Source of the DNA: a bacterium
Lineage (GTDB): Bacteria > Gemmatimonadota > Gemmatimonadetes > Gemmatimonadales > Gemmatimonadaceae
Assembly: GCA_021802745.1 (NCBI GenBank)
Contig: JAJZRK010000068.1
Coordinates: 1-14,437, forward strand
DNA: 14,437 bases
Reading direction: 5' to 3'
In this document: one piece after another, positions 1 through 5,964 of the stretch
Position numbering within the stretch: position 1 is the first letter of the stretch
How the letters are laid out: each line of letters opens with the position of its first letter
Translations under genes and position numbers: made by a program
Notes under the pieces: model-generated
What the model saw: only the letters and a program-made list of their open reading frames with translations
Database searches by the model: none
What the model was told of the DNA's origin: nothing

Positions 1-1290
1 GCCGATGCGGTGCGGCTGTTCCTCGTGGCGTCGAGCCAGATCTGGGTGCCGCGCCGCTTTGACGAGCAGGTGATCCGCGAAACGGCCGGGCGCTTTCTCG
101 TGACGCTGAAGAACATCTACAGCGGCATCTTCGCGCAGTACGCGAACTTCGGCTGGGCGCCGTCGGCGGCTGACCCGGCCGCGGCCGACCGTCCGCTGCT
201 CGACCGATGGATCCTGTCGCGGCTCGCCGCGGTGGAAGCCGAGGTGGATGACGCGCTGCAGCGCTTCGACGCGACGGCGGCATCGCGCGCGCTCATGGAA
301 TTCGTCACCGAGGACGTGGCCAACTGGTACGTGCGGCTGTCGCGCGGGCGCTTCTACGAGGTGGACGGCGCCGGCAATCGCGCGGCGTTCGCGACGCTGC
401 ACGAGGTGCTCACCGTCGTCTCGCGCCTGCTGGCGCCGTTTGCGCCGTTCGTGAGCGACTGGATTCATCGCGCTCTCACGGGCGCGTCGGTGCACCTCGC
501 CGACTACGTGCGCACCACGCCGCCGGCGCGCGACCTGCCGCTCGAGGCGGCAATGCGCGAGGTGCGCGCGCTGGCGACGCTCGGGCGCGCCGCGCGCGAG
601 GAAGCCGGCATCAAGGTGCGCCAGCCGCTGTCGCGCCTCGTCTGCGTGGCCGGCGACGCGCCGCCGGCGCTGCTCGACGAGCTGGTGCCCTTGCTCTCGA
701 GCGAACTGAACGTGAAGGCGGTGGAGTTCCTCGGCTCGGCCGACTCGCTCGTGGCGCTCGAGGCGAAGGCGAACTTCCGCGCGCTCGGCAAGAAGTGGGG
801 CAAGGAGACGCCGCAGGCGGCCAAGGCGGTGAATGCCCTGCACAGCGCCACACTGCTCGCGTTCGAGCGGGGGGAATCCGTCTCCCTGACCGTAGGCGGG
901 CACACGCATCCGCTCGAGGCGGACGACCTGACCGTCGTGCGCAAGGCGAGCGGAGCGCTCGTCGTGTCGCAGGACGGGATGCGCTTCGCGGCCATTGACC
1001 CGACGCTGACGGACGCGCTGCGCCGCGAGGGGCTCGCGCGTGAACTGGTGAGCCGCGTGCAGCGGTTCCGCAAGGAATCCGGCCTGAACGTGAGCGACCG
1101 CATCACCCTGTGGGTGGCCGGGCCGGCCGTGCTGCACGAGGCGGTGGAGGCCCACCGCGGCTGGATTTGTGACGAGACCTTGACCCTGCAGTTGTACATC
1201 GCGGATAAGATGAGTCCCGATGCCCCCCCGGGTACGACCGCCGAATTCGATGGCGTGCCCGCTACCCTCGCACTTCGAAAGGTATCCTGA
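1..1290 (+). CDS. ileS: Isoleucyl-tRNA synthetase, C-terminal part (5' end outside window)
   Basis: Charges tRNA-Ile with isoleucine in the cytoplasm. The frame is open from the first base, and 429 codons plus TGA are visible. The first residues (ADAVRLFLVASSQ) are the stretch just after the KMSKS loop in IleRS, so the catalytic core lies upstream of the window. Next comes the helical anticodon-binding domain (about codons 20-170; motif DRWILSRL, then NWYVRLSRGRFYE). The C-terminal region is of the DUF5915 type (REEAGIKVRQPLSRL near codon 200, GLARELVSRVQRFRKESGL near codon 345). Only two Cys are present and there is no C-terminal zinc cluster, so this is the eukaryote-like type 2 IleRS rather than the E. 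coli type. Family members of this type are often poorly inhibited by mupirocin; whether that holds here is inference. The dksA-like gene starts 2 bp after the stop. Confidence 0.95.
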   Translation, partial: ADAVRLFLVASSQIWVPRRFDEQVIRETAGRFLVTLKNIYSGIFAQYANFGWAPSAADPAAADRPLLDRWILSRLAAVEAEVDDALQRFDATAASRALMEFVTEDVANWYVRLSRGRFYEVDGAGNRAAFATLHEVLTVVSRLLAPFAPFVSDWIHRALTGASVHLADYVRTTPPARDLPLEAAMREVRALATLGRAAREEAGIKVRQPLSRLVCVAGDAPPALLDELVPLLSSELNVKAVEFLGSADSLVALEAKANFRALGKKWGKETPQAAKAVNALHSATLLAFERGESVSLTVGGHTHPLEADDLTVVRKASGALVVSQDGMRFAAIDPTLTDALRREGLARELVSRVQRFRKESGLNVSDRITLWVAGPAVLHEAVEAHRGWICDETLTLQLYIADKMSPDAPPGTTAEFDGVPATLALRKVS

Positions 1291-1292
1291 CG

Positions 1293-1712
1293 ATGGCGCC
1301 TCAGAACGGCGGTGAGAAGAAGTTCAAGCCGCTCACCAAGAAGCAGCAGCAGTTCTTCCTGAAGCTCCTGCTCGATGAACGCAAGCGTGTGCTCAAGGAA
1401 CTCGGGCAGTGGGACGAGACGCTGAGCAATACGCAGCAGGGGGCCGACGGCGACCTGTCGAGCTACTCGTTCCACATGGCCGACCAGGGGACCGACGCCA
1501 TGGAGCGCGAGAAGGCCTTCCTGTTCGCGTCAAAGGAAGGGCGCTACCTGTGGCACGTGAACCAGGCGCTGCGCCGGCTGTACAAGAGCCCCGACACGTT
1601 CGGCCAGTGCCAGCACTGCGGCGGCGAGATTGCGGTGGAGCGGCTCGAGGCGCTGCCGCACGCGCGCTACTGCAAGGACTGCAAGCAGCGCGAGGAAGAT
1701 GCCAAGAAGTAA
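1293..1712 (+). CDS. TraR/DksA-family zinc-finger protein
   Basis: 139 residues. The C-terminal C4 zinc finger is complete: CQHC, 17 residues, CKDC. It is preceded by a long helical region (about residues 15-95), as in DksA/TraR proteins that reach into the RNA polymerase secondary channel and alter initiation, often together with ppGpp. An acidic stretch (MADQGTDAMERE) sits where DksA has its coiled-coil tip aspartates, but the spacing is not the classical DxxDxA, so classical DksA activity is not assured. The N-terminus is rich in Lys and Gln (KKQQQ). The ATG at 1293 is 2 bp after the ileS stop, with GAAAGG about 10 nt upstream. The 3' end overlaps lspA by 14 bp, suggesting coupled translation. 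Family assignment is firm; the exact regulatory role is unknown. Confidence 0.9.
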   Translation: MAPQNGGEKKFKPLTKKQQQFFLKLLLDERKRVLKELGQWDETLSNTQQGADGDLSSYSFHMADQGTDAMEREKAFLFASKEGRYLWHVNQALRRLYKSPDTFGQCQHCGGEIAVERLEALPHARYCKDCKQREEDAKK

Positions 1713-2307
1713 GCCCGGCCTCTTCTGGGGCGTCACCGCGGGGGTGGTGGCGGCGGACGCCTTCACGAAGATGCTCGCCGTGGACCGACTGCTGCCGGCC
1801 TACCTGCCGCGTCCTGTCCTCGGCGACGGCGTGCGGCTGACGCTCGTCTACAATCCCGGCGCGGCGTTCGGGCTGCACTTCGGCCCGCAGTCGCGCTGGA
1901 TCTTCGTCGGGCTGTCGCTCGTGGCGCTTGCGGTGCTGGCGAAGCTCTACGTGGACACGCCGCTCGCGCACCGCGCGCGGCTGCTCGCGCTGGCGCTCGT
2001 GACCGGCGGGGCGCTCGGCAACCTGATGGACCGCCTCAAGACGGCGCGCGGCGTCGTGGACTTCATTGACGTTGGCGTCGGCGCGTGGCGATGGCCGACC
2101 TTCAACGTGGCGGATATCGCGGTCACGACCGGCTCCATCCTGCTCGGTTGGCTGCTCTGGAACGCGGACGAGCGCGCGGTCGCGGCGGCTGGCGCGCCGG
2201 TGCGCGCCGCGGAGTCTGGCGGGCCGATGCGCGCCGCGGAGTCTGGCGCGCCGGTGCGCGCCGCGGTGGACGCCGCCGACCAGGCGTCGAACGGCGCCAC
2301 CGGTTGA
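1699..2307 (+). CDS. lspA: Lipoprotein signal peptidase (signal peptidase II) with a repeat-bearing tail
   Basis: Cleaves the signal peptide of diacylglyceryl-modified prolipoproteins; a polytopic inner-membrane aspartyl protease. 202 residues. The family motifs are present: VYNPGAAFGL (50-59), GNLMDR (107-112), VVDFID (119-124) and FNVADI (135-140). The predicted catalytic pair is D121 and D139. Hydrophobic stretches at about 8-22, 66-84, 94-106 and 141-153 fit four membrane segments. Start: ATG 1699 gives MPRSKPGLFWG and a normal N-terminus; codons further upstream in this frame are a shadow of dksA. The protein is longer than typical LspA (about 160-170 residues) because of an Ala/Gly/Arg-rich tail (about 155-202) built partly from a 9-residue repeat. 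The gene overlaps dksA by 14 bp and ends 7 bp before rluD. Confidence 0.95.
   Translation: MPRSKPGLFWGVTAGVVAADAFTKMLAVDRLLPAYLPRPVLGDGVRLTLVYNPGAAFGLHFGPQSRWIFVGLSLVALAVLAKLYVDTPLAHRARLLALALVTGGALGNLMDRLKTARGVVDFIDVGVGAWRWPTFNVADIAVTTGSILLGWLLWNADERAVAAAGAPVRAAESGGPMRAAESGAPVRAAVDAADQASNGATG
2191..2271 (+). repeat. Three 27-bp tandem repeats inside the lspA 3' end
   Basis: Units at 2191-2217, 2218-2244 and 2245-2271. Units 1 and 2 differ at two bases; unit 3 diverges only in its last few bases. In frame they encode GAPVRAAES, GGPMRAAES and GAPVRAAVD, after the last membrane helix of LspA. The length is a multiple of three, so copy-number change would keep the frame. The high identity points to recent slippage or duplication. 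Confidence 0.9.
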
Positions 2308-2314
2308 CGGCCTC

Positions 2315-3313
2315 GTGACCGGCGCCGCCGCGGCGGGCACGCATCACGAGTTCACCGTGGACGAGGACGACGCGCCGCGCCTCGACCTCCTCGTGGCGCA
2401 GCGGCTCGACCTGTCGCGCAGCCAGGCCGCGACCCTGGTGGCCAACGGACTCGTGCTCGTGGACGGCAAGCGCGCGCGCGCCTCGTTCCGCGCCGCGCGC
2501 GGGGCGCGCATCGCAGTGGACGTCCCGCCGCCGCCGGGACGCGAGGTGATTGCCGAGCAGCTGCCGGTCTCGGTCGTGTTCGAGGACGAGCACCTGATTG
2601 TCGTGGACAAGGCGGCAGGAATGGTGGTGCATCCGGCGCCGGGCAACTGGACGGGCACGCTGGTCAACGCGCTCAAGGGGCGCGGGCAAGGACTGGCCGA
2701 CGGGGGAGAAGAGGAGCGCCAGGGCCTCGTGCATCGCCTCGACAAGGACACGTCGGGGCTGATGGTGGTGGCGAAGACCGACCAGGCGCTGCGCGTGCTC
2801 AGCAAGGCGATCGCCGAGCGGCGCGTGACGCGCCGGTACGCCGCGCTCTGCTGGGGCCACCTCGCCGATGACGCGCTCACGGTGAACCGGCCGATCGGGC
2901 GCGACCCCAACGACCGCGTGCGCATGGCGGTGGTGACGACCGGACGCGAGTCGCGCACCGACTTCGCGCGGCTGGCGCGCTTTACCTCCACGGACCTTCT
3001 GCGCTGCCATTTGCACAGCGGACGCACGCACCAGATTCGCGTGCACCTGGCCTCGATCGGCCATCCCGTCGTCGGGGATGACATCTATGGCGGCGGCGGG
3101 GCGCGCAAGGTGGTCGGGCTGGCACCGCGGCGGCATTTCCTGCACGCCGCCTGGCTCGTCTTCCACCACCCGGTTTCCGGGGAGTCGCTGGACTTCCGCT
3201 CGCCGCTGCCGGAGGCGTTGCGCACCTGTCTGCTGACGGTGGCCGAACTCCCGGATTTGATTGCCTCGCCCAATCCCCTGGAGTACTTTCACTTCTATAG
3301 AGCCGATCGCTGA
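2315..3313 (+). CDS. rluD: Large-subunit rRNA pseudouridine synthase, RluD/RluA family
   Basis: Isomerises uridine to pseudouridine in RNA; RluD itself acts on helix 69 of 23S rRNA and supports 50S maturation. With the GTG start at 2315 it has 332 residues, close to E. coli RluD (326). An S4 RNA-binding domain spans about residues 20-68 (PRLDLLVAQRLDLSRSQA). The catalytic domain carries motif II GLVHRLDKDTSGLMVVAK with catalytic D143, and motif III GRTHQIRVHLASIGHPVVGD. The start is chosen because frame-2 codons upstream are a shadow of lspA and GTG 2315 sits 7 bp after the lspA stop; the Shine-Dalgarno signal is weak. The presence of the S4 domain favours RluD or RluC over RluA, but the exact target uridines cannot be read from the sequence. 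Confidence 0.92.
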   Translation: MTGAAAAGTHHEFTVDEDDAPRLDLLVAQRLDLSRSQAATLVANGLVLVDGKRARASFRAARGARIAVDVPPPPGREVIAEQLPVSVVFEDEHLIVVDKAAGMVVHPAPGNWTGTLVNALKGRGQGLADGGEEERQGLVHRLDKDTSGLMVVAKTDQALRVLSKAIAERRVTRRYAALCWGHLADDALTVNRPIGRDPNDRVRMAVVTTGRESRTDFARLARFTSTDLLRCHLHSGRTHQIRVHLASIGHPVVGDDIYGGGGARKVVGLAPRRHFLHAAWLVFHHPVSGESLDFRSPLPEALRTCLLTVAELPDLIASPNPLEYFHFYRADR

Positions 3314-3341
3314 TCATCGGCGGGAAGCTTCTGGACATGTG

Positions 3342-3369
3342 GCGGGCGGACGCCGGCGCGTCGGCCCGC
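3342..3369 (+). terminator. Strong imperfect hairpin between rluD and cheY (possible terminator or leader structure)
   Basis: GCGGGC (3342-3347) pairs with GCCCGC (3364-3369), then a G-G mismatch (3348/3363), then GACGC (3349-3353) pairs with GCGTC (3358-3362) around a CGGC loop. That is 11 base pairs in 28 nt. A smaller inverted repeat, GCCGAT/ATCGGC, lies at 3302-3321 over the rluD stop. No T-tract follows, so it is not a classical intrinsic terminator. In GC-rich bacteria it could still slow or end transcription, or act as a leader structure for cheY. No convincing sigma-70 promoter is visible in 3370-3441. Confidence 0.4.
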
Positions 3370-3441
3370 TGAGGTTCTGCACGCGATCGTCCCGGCGATT
3401 TCAGCCGATGCGGGACCCACACACGAAGCGGGGGGTTTTCG

Positions 3442-3801
3442 GTGCCGACGGTGCTCATTTGCGACGACGCGATCTTCATGCGGACGATGGTCGGTGACAT
3501 CCTCCAGCGGGCCGGCTTTGAAGTGGTCGGCGAGGCCGACACCGGCGCCCAGGCCGTGGAGCAGTACAAGCGGCTCAAGCCCGATCTCGTGACGATGGAC
3601 ATCGTCATGCCCGACATGGGCGGCATTGACGCCGTGCGCGCCATCATGGCGTTCGACCCGAATGCGCACGTGCTGATGTGCTCGGCGATGGGCCAGCAGG
3701 CGCTGGTGGTCGAGGCCATCCAGGCGGGGGCGAAGGACTTCGTCGTCAAACCCTTCCAGCCGAGCCGCGTGCTGGAGGCCGTACAGCGCGTGCTGGGCTG
3801 A
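3442..3801 (+). CDS. cheY: CheY-type stand-alone response regulator
   Basis: 119 residues, a single receiver domain without an output domain. Key residues are present: acidic pair D8/D9, phospho-acceptor D53 in TMDIVMPDMGG, switch residue S81 (MCSAMGQ), aromatic F100 and K103 (VVKPF). Phosphorylation is expected from the adjacent CheA-type kinase and dephosphorylation from the CheC-type protein two genes downstream. The start is GTG 3442, preceded by a G-rich ribosome site (GCGGGGGG) with about 6 nt spacing; it gives the normal receiver N-terminus MPTVLICDDA. It opens an eleven-gene cluster after a 128-bp gap. Its target could be a PATAN, TPR or roadblock protein of the cluster rather than a flagellar switch; that is inference. 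Confidence 0.93.
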   Translation: MPTVLICDDAIFMRTMVGDILQRAGFEVVGEADTGAQAVEQYKRLKPDLVTMDIVMPDMGGIDAVRAIMAFDPNAHVLMCSAMGQQALVVEAIQAGAKDFVVKPFQPSRVLEAVQRVLG

Positions 3802-3817
3802 CGGTCCATCCGAGCCA

Positions 3818-5332
3818 TTGAGCCGCGGCGTGGACTCGACCCGGTACGCAGACCTCTTTCGCTCCGAGAGCCGCGAACAGCTCTCGGCGATGAATCGCGC
3901 GCTGCTCGAACTCGAGGCGCGTCCGGCGGACGCCGAGCCGGTGCACGTGCTCTTCCGCGTGGTGCACAACCTCAAGGGGATGAGCGCGTCCATGGGCTAC
4001 GCCGCGGTGGCGTCGTTCACGCACGAGCTGGAGAGCCTGCTCGAGCGCGTGCGCGCGGGCGCGCTCGCGGTCAACGCCGAGGTCATGGACGTCCTGTTCG
4101 CGGCGGCCGATGCCCTGGACGTCGGCATTGACCTCTCGGCCGCGGGCGTCGCCGAGCCGCCCGTGCTGGCCGACGCGCGAGTGAAGCTGCGGCGGCTGAG
4201 CGGCGAGACGACGGCGGACGCGATGGCGGGGCTGGCGGCGCCGGCCAGCGCGGACTCGGCGGACGTGGCGGTGGACGAAGGCCCCGGCCTGCTGGTGCGC
4301 GTGCGCCAGCGCTCGGGGACGGTCTTCCCGGGCGTGCGCGCCTTCATGGTGATCCAGAAGGCGCGCTCGCTGGGCGAACTGGTGGCGGTGTCGCCGCCGC
4401 TTGAGGACCTGCAAGGGGCGGAGATCTCGCAGGCCTTCGCGTTCCGCCTCGTCACCTCGCACGCGCCGACCGCGATCGAGGCGGCCATCCGGTCGGTGGG
4501 CGATGTCGAGCACGTGCGAGTCATGGCGGGGCGCGGGCGCCAGCGCGCCCCGATGCACCTGACGCCCACCGATGAGCCGGCCACGGCGTCGGTGGCGGCG
4601 CGCTACGTGCGCGTGGAAGTCTCCCGCCTCGACCGCCTGGTGAACCTCATCGGCGAACTCGTGCACGCGCGCGACCAGCTCGCGGCGCTCGTGCAGGCGC
4701 AGCGGGAGCCGGCGCTCGCGCTGGCCATGGAACACGCGTCGCACCTGATCGCGGACCTGCAGTCGGAAGTGATGGCGAGCCGGCTGGTGCCGGCCTGGCA
4801 CCTGTTCGACCGCTTCCCGCGCCTCGTGCGCGACGCGGCCCGCGCGCTGCACAAGGAGATCGAGTTCACCATGGAGGGGCGCGACCTCGAGGTGGACCGC
4901 TTCCTGCTGGACGAGATCGGCGAGCCCGTGGTGCACCTGCTGCGCAACGCGGTGGATCATGGCATCGAGCCGCCGGAGTTTCGCGAAGAGACCGGCAAGC
5001 CGCGCGCGGGGCGCGTGGTGCTGAGCGTGCTCCACGAGGGGGCGGCGGTGCTGGTGCGCGTGCGCGACGACGGACGCGGCATTGACCGCGGCCGCGTGCT
5101 CACGCGCGCGCAGGCGCTCCGCCTGGTTGGCCCCGAGGTGACAGCGCTCGACGACGAGGCGCTCGTGCGGGTCATCGTCAGTCCGGGCTTCTCGCTCGCG
5201 GCCGAGGTGAGCGACCTCTCGGGGCGCGGGGTCGGCATGGACGCCGTGCACTCGCGCGTGCGTCAGTTGGGCGGTGTGGTTCAGCTCGAGACCGCGCTCG
5301 GTCAGGGGACCACCGTGACCCTTCGCTTCTGA
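3818..5332 (+). CDS. cheA: CheA-type histidine kinase lacking the CheW-like P5 domain
   Basis: 504 residues. An Hpt (P1) domain covers about 5-110, with phospho-acceptor H50 in VVHNLKGMSASMGY. A P2-like domain (about 155-237; GVRAFMVIQKARSLGELV) resembles the CheY-binding P2 fold of Thermotoga CheA. P3 dimerisation helices (about 263-330) start with VSRLDRLVNLIGELVHARD. The P4 ATPase has an N box HLLRNAVDHGIEPPEFREE (from 373), G1 DDGRGID (417-423) and G2 SGRGVGMD (468-475). The protein then stops at GTTVTLRF, so the P5 domain that binds CheW and receptor arrays is absent. Only 11 bp follow before the next gene, and no P5 remnant is visible in other frames. Start: TTG 3818; GTG 3830 (four codons later) is an equal alternative, and neither has a clear Shine-Dalgarno. 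Expected partners are the neighbouring CheY and CheC. Confidence 0.92.
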   Translation: MSRGVDSTRYADLFRSESREQLSAMNRALLELEARPADAEPVHVLFRVVHNLKGMSASMGYAAVASFTHELESLLERVRAGALAVNAEVMDVLFAAADALDVGIDLSAAGVAEPPVLADARVKLRRLSGETTADAMAGLAAPASADSADVAVDEGPGLLVRVRQRSGTVFPGVRAFMVIQKARSLGELVAVSPPLEDLQGAEISQAFAFRLVTSHAPTAIEAAIRSVGDVEHVRVMAGRGRQRAPMHLTPTDEPATASVAARYVRVEVSRLDRLVNLIGELVHARDQLAALVQAQREPALALAMEHASHLIADLQSEVMASRLVPAWHLFDRFPRLVRDAARALHKEIEFTMEGRDLEVDRFLLDEIGEPVVHLLRNAVDHGIEPPEFREETGKPRAGRVVLSVLHEGAAVLVRVRDDGRGIDRGRVLTRAQALRLVGPEVTALDDEALVRVIVSPGFSLAAEVSDLSGRGVGMDAVHSRVRQLGGVVQLETALGQGTTVTLRF

Positions 5333-5343
5333 GGGCGGCCATC

Positions 5344-5964
5344 ATGGACGACGTCCGGAACCTCAGCACCCGCCAGCTCGACGCGCTGCGCGAGGTCGCC
5401 AACATCGGCGCCGGCCACGCGGCCACCGCACTCTCGCAGATGACCGACCAGACGATCATGATCAGCGTGCCGCGGCTGACCGTGTCGGCGGTCACGGAGA
5501 TCCCGCATCAGGTCGAAGCGCGCGAGGAGCCGGTGGCGGCGGTGCGCATGGGGATGGCCGGCGACCTCCAGGGCGATACGGTGCTGCTCATTCCGCACGC
5601 GAGCGCCATGCGCCTGGCGGAGATGATGGCGCGGCGGCCGGCCGGCACGTTCACGGCGATGGGTACGTTTGAGCAGTCGGCCATCAAGGAGGCGGGGAAT
5701 ATCCTGGGCTCGGCCTTCCTCAACGCGCTCGCCGAGTTCATGGGAATGACGCTGCTGCCGACGCCGCCCGTCCTGACGGTGGAATCGGCGCGTGATGTGC
5801 TGACGGCGACCTCGTCCGCCTCGGGCACCGGGGCACCGGTGGCGTTCGTGATCGAGACCGAGTTCTTCCTCAAGGAGCGGCAGGAGCCCCTGCACGGCTT
5901 CTTCTTCATGCTGCCCGACGCGGTGTCCCTGGACCAGATCCTCAAGGCGGTGCAGCTGGCATGA
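5344..5964 (+). CDS. cheC: CheC-type CheY-P phosphatase with two intact active sites
   Basis: 206 residues. CheC/FliY/CheX phosphatases carry the signature [DS]xxxExxN followed 22 residues later by Pro, and both copies fit. Site 1 is D13, E17, N20 with P43 (LDALREVANIGAGHAATAL). Site 2 is S112, E116, N119 with P142 (SAIKEAGNILGSAFLNALAE). Two sites make it CheC rather than CheX, which has one. It should hydrolyse CheY-P and reset the pathway. CheC is usually stimulated by CheD, which is not in this window. ATG 5344 has GAGGG overlapping the cheA stop, 8 nt upstream; the stop overlaps the next start as ATGA. Pathway assignment comes from adjacency to cheY and cheA. Confidence 0.92.
   Translation: MDDVRNLSTRQLDALREVANIGAGHAATALSQMTDQTIMISVPRLTVSAVTEIPHQVEAREEPVAAVRMGMAGDLQGDTVLLIPHASAMRLAEMMARRPAGTFTAMGTFEQSAIKEAGNILGSAFLNALAEFMGMTLLPTPPVLTVESARDVLTATSSASGTGAPVAFVIETEFFLKERQEPLHGFFFMLPDAVSLDQILKAVQLA

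Noticed and set aside
2191..2271. CRISPR-like array from the three 27-bp repeats
   Set aside because: The units are directly adjacent without spacers and lie in frame in lspA.
3385..3411. Sigma-28-like promoter before cheY (GCCGATGC at 3404-3411)
   Set aside because: The matching upstream TAAA element is absent at the right spacing (GATC is there instead), so the resemblance of the -10 part alone is not support.
5333..5343. A frameshift that would hide a CheA P5 domain after 5332
   Set aside because: Only 11 bp separate the cheA stop from the cheC start, and cheC occupies the following frame with intact motifs, so there is no room for a P5 remnant.
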